Assembly (NCBI GenBank): GCA_016793095.1 | Contig: JAEUJQ010000083.1 | Coordinates: forward strand, 186,001-250,000 | DNA length: 64,000 nucleotides | From: Myxococcaceae bacterium | GTDB lineage: Bacteria; Myxococcota; Myxococcia; Myxococcales; Myxococcaceae | Direction of reading: 5' to 3' | Translations under genes and position numbers: made by a program | Shown here: in pieces, positions 8,379 to 16,532 of the stretch | Layout: every line of letters starts with the position of its first letter | Position numbering within the stretch: position 1 is the first letter of the stretch | Notes under the pieces: generated by a model | Database searches by the model: none | Seen by the model: only the letters and a program-made list of their open reading frames with translations | Told to the model about the DNA's origin: nothing

Positions 8379-9140
8379 GTGGAGCTGCCGGTCACCACCA
8401 TCGCCGTCCTCACCGTCGTCGCCTTCGTCGCGGGCCTCATCGACGCGATCGCGGGCGGCGGCGGGCTGCTCACAGTGCCGGCGCTGCTGACCGCCGGGCT
8501 CCCGCCGCACCTCGTCTTCGGCACCAACAAGGGCTCGGCGGTGTTCGGGTCGGGCGCCGCCTTCCTCCGCTTCGCCCGCGCCGGGCTGATCGACGGCGCC
8601 CGCGCGCGCTGGCTGTTTCCCCTCGGAGTGCTTGGCTCCCTCGGCGGCGCTGCGCTGCTGCTGCTCGTCGATCCGAAGGTGCTCAAGCCGCTCGTGCTCG
8701 TGCTCCTGGTGGTCGCCGGCGTCATCGTCGCGTTCGTGCGTCCGGCGAAGGGCGCTGAGTCCAGCCCGCCGCCGCCCGGCGCGATGCTGCGCGCGGGCCT
8801 CATCGCCCTCGCCATCGGCGCGTATGACGGCTTCTTCGGCCCCGGCACCGGCACCTTCCTCATCATCGCCTTCGTCACCGTCCTGCACCTGACGCTCCAG
8901 CAGGCGAGCGCGAACGCGAAGGTGGTGAACTTCGCCTCCAACCTCGCCGCGATGGCCCTCTTCGTCGCCCGCGATCTCGTCGTCTGGAAGATCTCGATCC
9001 CCATGGCGGTCGGGCAGTTCGCCGGGGGCACCGTCGGCGCGCACCTGGCCGTCAAGGGCGGCGACCGGCTGGTCCGCCGGGTGGTGCTGGGGGTGGTGCT
9101 GGCGCTGGTGGCGCGCCTTGGCTACGACCTCAGCTCATGA
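8379..9140 (+). CDS. TSUP (TauE/SafE) family anion transporter
   Basis: A 253-residue polytopic membrane protein with about eight helices. It shows the hallmarks of the TauE/SafE/TSUP family: an N-terminal IDAIAGGGG motif, GTNKGSAVFGS in the first repeat, and the second-repeat counterparts YDGFFGPGTGTF and ASANAKVVNFASN. Members export or import sulfite, sulfoacetate or related sulfur anions. Starts at GTG 8379. Its stop overlaps the ATG of the selenoprotein gene (ATGA at 9137-9140), so the two are translationally coupled. A sulfur-anion carrier beside a thiol/selenol redox protein is a sensible pairing, but the substrate is not shown by sequence. Confidence 0.88.
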   Translation: MELPVTTIAVLTVVAFVAGLIDAIAGGGGLLTVPALLTAGLPPHLVFGTNKGSAVFGSGAAFLRFARAGLIDGARARWLFPLGVLGSLGGAALLLLVDPKVLKPLVLVLLVVAGVIVAFVRPAKGAESSPPPPGAMLRAGLIALAIGAYDGFFGPGTGTFLIIAFVTVLHLTLQQASANAKVVNFASNLAAMALFVARDLVVWKISIPMAVGQFAGGTVGAHLAVKGGDRLVRRVVLGVVLALVARLGYDLSS

Positions 9141-9367
9141 AGACCGTGACGATCACCTACTGTACGGCGTGAGGCTACGCGCCTCGGGCTGCCCGGGCGG
9201 CGGCCGCGCTGAAGAACGAACTCGAGCTCGACGCGCAGCTGATCAAGGGCAGCGGCGGCATCTTCGAGGTCGCGGTGGACGGGGTCGTCGTGAGCAAGAA
9301 GGGGCTCGGCGGCTTCCCCAGCGAGAAGGAGATCGTCGATGCGGTCTCGAAGGTGCTGCCCGGATGA
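9137..9367 (+). CDS. SelW/Rdx-family selenoprotein with in-frame UGA (Sec12)
   Basis: A 76-residue thioredoxin-like protein readable only if TGA 9170-9172 is decoded as selenocysteine. The N-terminus is MKTVTITYCTAUGY, which is the CxxU redox motif after beta-strand one in SelW/SelT/SelH (Rdx) proteins. The C-terminal half matches the family too: a GSGGIFEVAVDG strand pair, then SKKGLGGFPSEKEI and a final helix. The start ATG overlaps the TSUP stop as ATGA, and the final TGA overlaps the esterase start as ATGA. The frame therefore fits exactly between its neighbours, which a decayed or frameshifted gene would not be expected to do. A SECIS-like hairpin follows the UGA. Sec incorporation requires SelA, SelB, SelD and tRNA-Sec, none of which are in this window. 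Confidence 0.88.
9180..9199 (+). promoter_or_regulatory. bacterial SECIS-like hairpin of the SelW gene
   Basis: Directly after the UGA, C9180-C9183 pairs with G9196-G9199 and C9185-G9188 pairs with C9192-G9195. This leaves U9184 bulged and a three-base CUG loop (five bases beginning with G if the last pair opens). The loop begins 17 nt after the UGA. Bacterial SECIS elements lie just 3' of the UGA inside the coding region, with a small G-containing apical loop and often a bulged U, as in the fdhF element. The fit is good but not computed. Confidence 0.65.
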
Positions 9368-10350
9368 CGGAGCGGTACTTCGAGCCCCAGCAGCTCGGGC
9401 TGCGCGCCTCGCTCAGACGTCGCTTGGGAGCGGCGGTCACCGACGGCTTCTTCAAGGGCGCGGCGCGCTCCTCGAAGCTGTTGCCCATCGCCCACCCGCG
9501 GCTCCACCGTGTGCGCGTCGAGCGTGACGTCCCCTACCGCCGCACCGGCAAGCAGGAGCACCGGCTCGACATCTACCGGCCGCGCGATGAGGGGGACGGC
9601 CCGAGGCCTTGCGTCTTCTACATTCACGGCGGCGGCTTCCGGATGCTGTCGAAGGACACGCACTGGGTCTTCGGGCTGCTGTACGCGCGCCGCGGCTTCG
9701 TGGTGGTGAACGTGAACTACCACCTCGCGCCCGCGAAGCGCTTCCCGACGGCGGTCGAAGACGTGGCGTCGGCCTGGCAGTGGACGATCGAGAACGCTGG
9801 GCGCCTGGGCATTGATCCCTTGCGCATCGTGGTGGCGGGAGAGTCGGCCGGCGCCAACCTCGCGATGGGCGTGACCCTGGCGACGACGATGAAGCGCGAC
9901 GAGTCGTTCGCGCGCGACGTGTTCGGCACCAACGTCGTGCCACGCGCGGTGGTGGCTGCCTGCGGCATCTACGAGGTGAGCCGCCCGGAGCGCTTCTCGG
10001 CCCACCACGTCTTCTTCCGCGATCGCCTCGAGGAGGTGACCGACGCGTACCTCGGCGGCGTGCGCGTGCCCGAGCGCCTCCTCGACTTCGCGGACCCCCT
10101 GGCGCCCCTCGAGCGGGGCGATCGCCCGGTGCGCCCCCTCCCGCCCGTCTTCCTCCCCTGCGGGACGTGGGATCACCTGATGGACGACTCGCGCAGGTTG
10201 CACCGCGCGCTGGTGAGCGCCGGTGGGGTCTCGAAGCTCGGGGAGTACCCGCGAGGCCCGCACGCCTTCCACGCCTTCGTCGTGACCCCCTCGGCCCGCG
10301 CGTGCTGGCGCGACACCTTCGCCTTCCTTCGGGAGCACGGCGCGCTCTGA
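9364..10350 (+). CDS. alpha/beta-hydrolase, HSL-type esterase/lipase
   Basis: A 328-residue esterase of the hormone-sensitive lipase group. The oxyanion-hole motif is HGGG (88-91) and the nucleophile is S161 in GESAG. D270 (CGTWDH) and H303 (GPHAFHAF) complete the probable triad. These enzymes cleave short acyl esters in the cytoplasm. The start at ATG 9364 shares ATGA with the selenoprotein stop and is preceded by GAAGG. A longer frame is open upstream in the same phase to 9118, but that stretch is the selenoprotein read in the wrong frame. It is the last gene of the four-gene operon. Confidence 0.88.
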   Translation: MTERYFEPQQLGLRASLRRRLGAAVTDGFFKGAARSSKLLPIAHPRLHRVRVERDVPYRRTGKQEHRLDIYRPRDEGDGPRPCVFYIHGGGFRMLSKDTHWVFGLLYARRGFVVVNVNYHLAPAKRFPTAVEDVASAWQWTIENAGRLGIDPLRIVVAGESAGANLAMGVTLATTMKRDESFARDVFGTNVVPRAVVAACGIYEVSRPERFSAHHVFFRDRLEEVTDAYLGGVRVPERLLDFADPLAPLERGDRPVRPLPPVFLPCGTWDHLMDDSRRLHRALVSAGGVSKLGEYPRGPHAFHAFVVTPSARACWRDTFAFLREHGAL

Positions 10351-10387
10351 AAACGAAACGCCCTCCGCGGCGGGGCCGGGGAGGGCG
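10350..10387 (-). terminator. hairpin terminator, reads best for the minus-strand lipoprotein gene
   Basis: CGCCCTCC (10359-10366) is the perfect complement of GGAGGGCG (10380-10387), with a 13-base loop. Read on the minus strand, the stem is followed by a T-rich run (GTTTCGTTTTC), as in an intrinsic terminator. It sits between convergent genes and may stop the esterase operon less efficiently as well. Confidence 0.7.
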
Positions 10388-10410
10388 GGCGCAGGCGCTC
10401 GAGCGTTGGT

Positions 10411-10914
10411 TCAGCGGGCGCAGACGGCCTGGGCGGGCGCCTCGGGCTGCTGGGCGCGGGCGATCAGCTGATCGCGCCCCTCGTCAGTCACCGGCACCAG
10501 CACCCAGTGGCCTTCCTCGGTGAGGGCGAGCGTGGTGTTGCGCGTCACCTGGCCGGACTTGAGCAGCAGCTCGAACTCCTTCATCGCGAGCGCGCGGCGC
10601 TCAGGCGACAGCTTCTGGAACTGCGGGTGCTGGTTCAGCGCGTACATCTGGTTCGTTTCGTTCTCCGCCTTGAAGGGGAAGTTGTCGCCGAGGATCACGA
10701 CGAGGAGCGCCTGGATCGGGAAGGTGGCGATGTCGATCGCGAAGGTGATCGGCAGCAGAAACACGCCGGTCGTCTTGCGCGCCTCGAAGCTGGGGCGCCG
10801 CACGGTGAGCCCGAGGAAGGCGCGATCGACCGCACGGGACAACATGCAGCCGGTCGAGAAGACGGCGGTGGCGACGGCAAGGGCGATGACGCGCAGCAGA
10901 CGGCGATTCAGCAT
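10411..10914 (-). CDS. small lipoprotein, resembles YceK/YidQ type
   Basis: A 167-residue lipoprotein with signal sequence MLNRRLLRVIALAVATAVFSTGC. The start ATG 10914 has a GAGGAG site 5 bases upstream; the frame is open further, but the signal peptide fixes this start. A hydrophobic stretch VFLLPITFAIDIATFPIQAL resembles the conserved centre of YceK/YidQ envelope lipoproteins. The C-terminal third is soluble and helical. Function is unknown. It is monocistronic, with a hairpin terminator just downstream. Confidence 0.65.
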   Translation of the reverse strand: MLNRRLLRVIALAVATAVFSTGCMLSRAVDRAFLGLTVRRPSFEARKTTGVFLLPITFAIDIATFPIQALLVVILGDNFPFKAENETNQMYALNQHPQFQKLSPERRALAMKEFELLLKSGQVTRNTTLALTEEGHWVLVPVTDEGRDQLIARAQQPEAPAQAVCAR

Positions 10915-11018
10915 GGGGTCTCCTCGGAGGCGGAACACCTGAATCCTGAGCGCGTGTGGCGGCGGGATCAAGAGATCTGCCGCTCGCTACGGGCCGCTAC
11001 AGGGGTGATCGCGACGGG

Positions 11019-12053
11019 TCAGGCCTGGGCCTGCGGGGTTTCGCCGGTCGTCGTCTTCTCGGCCCTGGCGCGGATCCCGTAGCGGCTCGCGGCGGACTCC
11101 ATGATCCGGCCGATGAGCTGCGTGTAGCTCAGGCCGCGCTCCTCGGCGGCCATCGCGAGCTCGCTGTCCTTCTCGAGGTAGGGGTTCGGGTTGACCTCGA
11201 GGACGTAGGCCTCGCCCTTCTCCGAGATGCGGAAGTCCACGCGCGCATAGTCCCGGATCTTGAGGGCACGGTACGCGAGCAGCGCGCTGCGCTCGATGCG
11301 GGCCTTCAGATCGGGGCTCAGGTCCTTCGCGATGACGAGCCCCGGGCTGTCGTCGGTGCTGGCGCCGAACTTCACCTCGCGGTCGCTCACCTTGGGCTTG
11401 CCTGCCTCCCACTTGCCCCAGTCCAGCTCGACGATGGGCAGGATCTCGGGCTTGGTGGGGGTGCCGATGACGCCGACGTAGACCTCGCGCCCGTCGATGA
11501 ACTCCTCGGCCAGCGCCTCGTCGTTGAGGGTCTTGCGGATCTCCCGCACGCGCCGCGTGAGCTCGTCCCAGTCCTTCACGACCGAGTGGGTGCCGATGCC
11601 CAGCGACGCGTCGGAGCGGCAGGGCTTGACGATCAACGGGAAGGCCATGCGGCCGAACGCCTCGAAGGTGTCGCCGTCGAAGGTGAGGAAGCGGGGGGTC
11701 TGCACCTCGTGGTACTCGAGGAGCTGCTTCGTCAGCACCTTGTCCTGGGCGAGCAGCAGCCCCGCGGTGCCCGAGCCGGTGAAGCGAACGCGCGCCATCT
11801 CCATCAGGGCCGCGACGTTCACCTCCATGCGGTAGTCGTCTGCGAACGTCTCGCAGACGTTGAAGACGAGATCGGCGCGCGCGGCTTCGATGGCCTCGAG
11901 GATGGGGAAGACCCGATCGTGCACCGCGATGGTGACGGGCGTGTGGCCCAGCGCCGTGAGCGCGTCGCAGATGTGCGTCACGACGGGGTCGAGCGGCTCC
12001 GAAGCCGGCTGGTAGTGCAGCACGGCCACCTTCAGCGGCGGGACGTTGGCCAT
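11019..12053 (-). CDS. ATP-grasp ligase, D-Ala-D-Ala ligase-like
   Basis: A 344-residue ATP-grasp enzyme. The N-terminal pre-ATP-grasp region (VAVLHYQPASE...FNVCETF) is followed by the core: FPLIVKPCRSDASLGI for nucleotide binding, EEFIDGREVYVGVIG, and the metal-binding strand YARVDFRI...YVLEVNPNPYL. It resembles the D-alanine-D-alanine ligase branch but lacks the wall-synthesis neighbours (murC, ftsQ), so it more likely joins another amino acid or peptide. It lies 28 bp after the zinc-peptidase gene on the same strand and is probably co-transcribed with it. Exact substrates cannot be inferred. Confidence 0.82.
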   Translation of the reverse strand: MANVPPLKVAVLHYQPASEPLDPVVTHICDALTALGHTPVTIAVHDRVFPILEAIEAARADLVFNVCETFADDYRMEVNVAALMEMARVRFTGSGTAGLLLAQDKVLTKQLLEYHEVQTPRFLTFDGDTFEAFGRMAFPLIVKPCRSDASLGIGTHSVVKDWDELTRRVREIRKTLNDEALAEEFIDGREVYVGVIGTPTKPEILPIVELDWGKWEAGKPKVSDREVKFGASTDDSPGLVIAKDLSPDLKARIERSALLAYRALKIRDYARVDFRISEKGEAYVLEVNPNPYLEKDSELAMAAEERGLSYTQLIGRIMESAASRYGIRARAEKTTTGETPQAQA

Positions 12054-12081
12054 TCGCTCGCGAGTCTACCTCGCGTGCGCC

Positions 12082-13146
12082 TCAGTCCGTCTCGAAGAAA
12101 CGATCGGTGTAGAGGAAGTTCATCGCGAGCGCCGTGACCAGCGAGGTGAGCCGCGTGGTGTAGATCGCCGCCTTCTCGCGCTTCACGGTGAGGTTGAGCG
12201 CGGTGGTGCGCTCGGTGAGGTGCTCGAGCACCGAGACGACGACCGCCCGGCTGACGCCTGAGTACTGCGTGACGGCGGCGATCAGCCCCTGGCGCTCGGC
12301 GCGGATGAGGGTGTCGGCGCGCACGTCTCCAGAGGAGGGCGCTTCGAAGAGGTTGATGAGATCCTGATCGAGCTGCTCGCCGATCTGCAGGTCGATCTTC
12401 TCGGCGAGCTGTCGCTGCCGGTAGTGATCGAGCACCGTCTCTTCCATCTCACCGACGTCCACGTCGCGGGTGTCGAGGGTGACGACGGCGGGCGTGCGCC
12501 CCAGCTTCGCGATGACGGCGTCCATGTACTGCAGCTTCTTGAGGGCGCCCCAGCCCTTGTAGCGCTCGCCCCAGCGCGAGTCGGGCGTGAGCCAGACCGC
12601 GAACGTCTCGGCGAAGTCTTCGTCCGGGTGCTTCTGGGCGTACCACCCCGAGATGTGCAGCACGTACTTCCGTGAGAAGGGTTGGGGCTTGTAGGTCTCG
12701 AGGTAGGGCTTGCCGAAGTCGCCGAACAGCTTCTTCCACTCGTCCGTCTCGTAGAGCTTGTAGGCGTAGTTGAGCGCGTGGCCCGCCTCATGGCGCAGGT
12801 ACATCATGATCTCGCGCTCGTCCTCCGCGCCGCCGCCGAGGTGATCCTCGATCTGCGTGAGCTTCGGGTCGGCCAGGTAGAAGGGAATGCCGATCACCGG
12901 CACGCCCGACGGGCAGCCCCACTGATCCGAGAGGTAGCAGTGGGGTCGCAGCGAGATGCCCTTCGCCTCGAGCTCCTCGTACAGCTTGTCGATGAAGCGC
13001 TCGAGCCGCGTGCCCTTGAGGTGCAGCTCGAGATCCTTGATGCGCGCCTGCAGGACCGCCGAGCTCGCGTCCGGCAGATCAGCCCCGAAGTGCCCTTCGG
13101 GGGGCTTCTCCTTGAAGGCAACCTGGGTGGCGAGGGCGGTGGTCAT
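12082..13146 (-). CDS. putative zinc metallopeptidase (HEAGH type, PF15887-like)
   Basis: A 354-residue soluble protein without a signal peptide. The zincin motif is HEAGH (H119, E120, H123), and a downstream acidic ligand is likely in DEDFAETFAVWL (about E176/E180). This arrangement fits the putative zinc-binding metallopeptidase family PF15887, whose biological role is not settled. It is the first gene of a two-gene unit with the ATP-grasp ligase. An AT-rich island around 13227-13246 upstream is the likely promoter region, but no clean -35/-10 was found. Peptidase activity is inferred from the motif only. Confidence 0.75.
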   Translation of the reverse strand: MTTALATQVAFKEKPPEGHFGADLPDASSAVLQARIKDLELHLKGTRLERFIDKLYEELEAKGISLRPHCYLSDQWGCPSGVPVIGIPFYLADPKLTQIEDHLGGGAEDEREIMMYLRHEAGHALNYAYKLYETDEWKKLFGDFGKPYLETYKPQPFSRKYVLHISGWYAQKHPDEDFAETFAVWLTPDSRWGERYKGWGALKKLQYMDAVIAKLGRTPAVVTLDTRDVDVGEMEETVLDHYRQRQLAEKIDLQIGEQLDQDLINLFEAPSSGDVRADTLIRAERQGLIAAVTQYSGVSRAVVVSVLEHLTERTTALNLTVKREKAAIYTTRLTSLVTALAMNFLYTDRFFETD

Positions 13147-13252
13147 GACGTCGTCGGGAAGGCGCTGGGCACCATACCTGACGAGACCAACGCTGGAACC
13201 TGCCCCCGCGTTCCGTCGAGAAGGCCACGTAATATCAACCTCTTATGCCGGA

Positions 13253-13272
13253 CGGTGTCGCGGACGACACCG
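13253..13272 (-). terminator. perfect 8-bp hairpin after the kinase gene
   Basis: CGGTGTCG (13253-13260) pairs fully with CGACACCG (13265-13272) around a CGGA tetraloop, 8 bp past the kinase stop on the minus strand. There is no T-tract, so it may act weakly or by protecting the 3' end. Confidence 0.4.
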
Positions 13273-13280
13273 GGCTTCCG

Positions 13281-14849
13281 TCACTCGAAGGCGCTGATGT
13301 CGTCTGGTGGCGGCTTCTGTGGGTTCTTCGTGGGGGCCTTCGGCGCGGTCTTCCGAGCGGCCTCGAGGGTGAACTCGAACTCCTGATCCGACTCCGGCTT
13401 GAGGGCCTTCTCGAGATCCTTGAAGCCCGCCAGTCGGAAGGTGAGGGTCCTCTTTCCGGAGCGCGCCCACTCGAGCGAGAGCGGTGTGGTGCCGAGCGTC
13501 ACGCCGTCCTCCAGCACCTCGGCGCCGGCAGGCTGCGTCTTGAGCGCCACGCGGAGGAGCGCGGGTGGCTCCTCGACGGGCTTTGGCGGAGGCGAGGGTT
13601 GATCGGGCTGCTTCGCCACCGGGGTCGTCGGCGGCGTGGGCGCGGGCGGCGCCTGCGTGGCCTTGAAGACGAGCGCCCCCACGATGATGAGGATGAGGAC
13701 GGCCGCGGCCCCGCCGACCAGCGCGACGGGCGGTCCGCTCGTCGCGGGCTGGGGCGCAGGGGCCGGCTCCGCCCTGGACGATTGGCCTCCGCGCGACTGC
13801 CCACCCTTCGAGCCCGCCTTCACGGCGTTGACCGCAGACACGGACTTCACCGAGGCGCGCGAGCCGGTGCGTGACGAGCCGCGCCGCGACGCGCTGGAGG
13901 AGCCCGAGCCTGCCTCCTTCCCCGACTCGGCGACGTGCTGGGGCACCGCGTCGAGGACCGAGTCGGGGGTGCCCGAGAGGGCCGCGTGGAGCGACTCGAT
14001 GAACTCCTCAGCCGACTGGTAGCGCGCGTCGCTCTCGGGCTCGAGGCCCTTGAGGCAGAACCGATCGATCGCGTCGGGCACGGGTGCGCCCTTGCGGTAC
14101 GTCGCTATGGGTGGCGGCTTCTGGGTGAGCGAGAGCTGCAGCGCCTTGCGCACGGTGTTGGCGCCGAACGGCGAGTGGCCGGTGAGGCAGTAGTAGAAGA
14201 CGCCGGTGAGGGAATAGAGATCGGAGCGCTGATCGACCTTCTCGCCGCCGGCCTGCTCGGGCGGCATGTACTGCGGAGTGCCGAGCACCTGGCCGGTCGA
14301 GGTGAGCTGCTCCTCTTCCTCCTGCTCCATCGCCTTCACGAGGCCGAAGTCGAGCACCTTCACGTACTCGTTGCCGTCGATGAGGCTCAGCATCACGTTG
14401 TGGGGCTTGAGATCCCGGTGAATGACGTTCTGCTTGTGCGCGTGGCCCACGCCGAGGGCGGTCTGCTCGATCACGGCCGCTGCCTGGCGCAGCGTCATCG
14501 GGCCGTCGCGCTTGACGCGCTGCCGCAGGCTCTCGCCGTGCAGCATCTCCATCACGTAGTAGCAGAGCCCGTCTGGCGTCCGGCCGAAGTCGAAGATGGT
14601 GATGATGTTCGGGTGGTGGAGGCGGCTGGCGATCTCGGCCTCGCGCCTGAAGCGCTCGAAGAAGGTGGCGGCCATGGCCAGCTGCGGGTGCAGCGTCTTC
14701 ATCGCCACGGGCCGCTGCACCGAGGTCTGCACCGCGCGGAACACGACACCCATGCCGCCCTGGCCGAGCACCGACTCGACCTTGTAGCGGTTGTCGATGA
14801 CCTGCCCGAGCAGGACGTTGGCGTTGAGCTGTTCGATCGGGTCAGCCAT
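13281..14849 (-). CDS. Ser/Thr protein kinase with membrane helix and PEGA-like domain
   Basis: A 522-residue Hanks-type receptor kinase. The kinase domain spans about residues 22-290: glycine loop GQGGMG (29-34), K51, HRDLKPHN (D146, K148) and DFG (167-169), so all catalytic residues are present. A Ser/Arg-rich linker follows, then a membrane helix near 380-400 (VALVGGAAAVLILIIVGALV), a Pro-rich spacer and a PEGA-like beta domain (LKTQPAGAEVLEDGVTLG...). The kinase faces the cytoplasm and the PEGA-like domain the periplasm. Kinases of this kind are abundant in myxobacteria and control development and stress responses; the stimulus is unknown. No partner phosphatase is adjacent. Confidence 0.93.
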   Translation of the reverse strand: MADPIEQLNANVLLGQVIDNRYKVESVLGQGGMGVVFRAVQTSVQRPVAMKTLHPQLAMAATFFERFRREAEIASRLHHPNIITIFDFGRTPDGLCYYVMEMLHGESLRQRVKRDGPMTLRQAAAVIEQTALGVGHAHKQNVIHRDLKPHNVMLSLIDGNEYVKVLDFGLVKAMEQEEEEQLTSTGQVLGTPQYMPPEQAGGEKVDQRSDLYSLTGVFYYCLTGHSPFGANTVRKALQLSLTQKPPPIATYRKGAPVPDAIDRFCLKGLEPESDARYQSAEEFIESLHAALSGTPDSVLDAVPQHVAESGKEAGSGSSSASRRGSSRTGSRASVKSVSAVNAVKAGSKGGQSRGGQSSRAEPAPAPQPATSGPPVALVGGAAAVLILIIVGALVFKATQAPPAPTPPTTPVAKQPDQPSPPPKPVEEPPALLRVALKTQPAGAEVLEDGVTLGTTPLSLEWARSGKRTLTFRLAGFKDLEKALKPESDQEFEFTLEAARKTAPKAPTKNPQKPPPDDISAFE

Positions 14850-14882
14850 GCCGGGCTCGCAGCCTAGCGCGAGACCGTCGCG

Positions 14883-16532
14883 TCAGGGTCGAATGACGCC
14901 GCTGATCACGATTGAGCTGGCCGAGGGAATGGAGAACGAGAGATAGCCGGCGGCGCTGGTGGCCTCGATGGAGAGCACATAGGCGTTGCCCGCCGTGAGG
15001 ATCCCGGGCGGGAGGGTGAGGCCCGGATTCGCGGTGAAGAGCGCCCAGCTGTCGGCGGTGGTGCCGTTGGCGAGGATCCGCCCCACGTTCACCCGGTAGG
15101 TGGTGACTGCGCCCACGGTGGGCGCAGTCCAGGCGAGGCTCGGCGAGGTCCCGACGCCGGTCTGATCCTCGATGAAGTTCCGGCCAGCGATCTGGGGTCC
15201 GCGGACGGGGCCGAGGCGGGGCGTGGCCATGGCGGGCGCCGACTCGGCCGGATCGACGAGCGTGATGCCGCCGGCGTAGCGGACGGGGGTGCCGGCGTCG
15301 CTCACGGAGCGGGCCTGATCCACCGAGTAGTAGGCGATTCGGGTCCGACCCCAGGTGGTGGGGAAGGGGTTGGCCACGTCGAGCGTGATCTGGTTCCCGG
15401 CGGGAGACGGCGTGAACGCGCTCGCGACGACGAACCCGCGGAGCCCCTGGGCGCTGATCGGCGCGGGCGCTGGTGAGGCGCGCAGCTGGGCGCCGAACGA
15501 GGTGGTCGCGGTGTCACGACCGAAGCTCCCTCGCAGCGCGTTGAACGCGGCCGTGTCGAAGGCCACGGACAGGGGCTGAGCCGGCGGCAGCTGCAGGTCG
15601 GCGATGGCGTCGGCGGAGCCGCCGTTGACCAGCGTGATCGGCGGGAACTCGGCGCTGCGGATGAGCGAGTACTCCCCGCCGCCGTCCTCGTTCACGCTGC
15701 GGTACTGCAGCGCCCAGCCGCGGTCGCCGCGAGCGGAGTCGGGCAGGCCGTAGCCCAGCGCATCGGTGACCCGCTTCCAGTCGAGGTCCGACTCGATGCT
15801 GGTGGCGTTCATCGGAGTGACTGGCAGCGCCGCCGCCTCGATGTTCGCGATGGTGCCGCCCTGCGTGAAGAAGAGCGCCGCGGCGTTCCGGCTCGAGCTG
15901 TAGGGCTCCAGGTTGCGAATCGTCATGCGCAGGAGCGACTCGGACGTCGCCCGGGTCGCGTCTCGCCGGCCGCCGCGGTTGAAGTCGAACGCGAGCTGGC
16001 GCTGCGTCGTCACCACGTAGGTGCGGCCGAGCTGCAGCGTGACCTCGCCCGTCGGCACGTCGCGCACGACGAAGGTCCCGTCCGCGTTCCCGAACCCGCG
16101 CCTGAAGTCGAGGGCGCCGCCGTCGCGGTACCACACACCCACGGTCTCGCGGTCGAACATGGCCACGGCCGGGCCCCGTCCTCCATCGCCGTCCCAGCCC
16201 CAGATGTCCTGGAAGCTGCCGGTGAACTCGTTTGTGGGCGCACCTCCGCCCGTGCCGCCGGCGCTCCCGCCCCCGGTCCCGCTCGAGCCTCCCCCGGTGC
16301 CCGTGACGCCCTCGCAGTTGCCTGCGATGCAGAGCTGGCTCCCGACGCAGCGATCGCACAGCGAGCCGGCGCGGCCGCACGAGGTGGTGGTGTCACCGTT
16401 CTCGCAGGTGTCGTTCGCCGAGCAGCAGCCCTGGCAGCTCTGAGGAGTGCAGCGCTTCGCGGGGCTGCACGCGAAGCCGGCGACCGCGCCGATGACGAAG
16501 GCGAGCAGGAGGGTGCGCACGGGGCTCCTCAT
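14883..16532 (-). CDS. myxobacterial Cys-module lipoprotein, paralogue 3 of 3
   Basis: A 549-residue lipoprotein with signal sequence ending GAVAGFAC. A compact cysteine module follows (C-x4-C-x2-CC...CG..G..C..C...Q.C..G.C), then a Gly/Ser/Thr linker. A large beta-rich region ends in a fibronectin-like segment and the terminal motif ISGVIRP. It is closely related to the next upstream gene; both contain WGWDxDGGR, YGLPDSAxGDRGWALQ and RNFIEDQxGV. Its ATG overlaps the stop of that gene (ATGA), so the pair is translationally coupled and arose by tandem duplication. Likely an outer-membrane or surface protein; no enzymatic motif is seen. Confidence 0.75.
   Translation of the reverse strand: MRSPVRTLLLAFVIGAVAGFACSPAKRCTPQSCQGCCSANDTCENGDTTTSCGRAGSLCDRCVGSQLCIAGNCEGVTGTGGGSSGTGGGSAGGTGGGAPTNEFTGSFQDIWGWDGDGGRGPAVAMFDRETVGVWYRDGGALDFRRGFGNADGTFVVRDVPTGEVTLQLGRTYVVTTQRQLAFDFNRGGRRDATRATSESLLRMTIRNLEPYSSSRNAAALFFTQGGTIANIEAAALPVTPMNATSIESDLDWKRVTDALGYGLPDSARGDRGWALQYRSVNEDGGGEYSLIRSAEFPPITLVNGGSADAIADLQLPPAQPLSVAFDTAAFNALRGSFGRDTATTSFGAQLRASPAPAPISAQGLRGFVVASAFTPSPAGNQITLDVANPFPTTWGRTRIAYYSVDQARSVSDAGTPVRYAGGITLVDPAESAPAMATPRLGPVRGPQIAGRNFIEDQTGVGTSPSLAWTAPTVGAVTTYRVNVGRILANGTTADSWALFTANPGLTLPPGILTAGNAYVLSIEATSAAGYLSFSIPSASSIVISGVIRP

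Noticed and set aside
9137-9172. Treating TGA 9170-9172 as a true stop, leaving an 11-codon fragment or pseudogene
   Set aside because: The frame resumes at once with a complete Rdx domain, ends in an ATGA overlap with the next gene, and the TGA is exactly at the Sec position of the CxxU motif.
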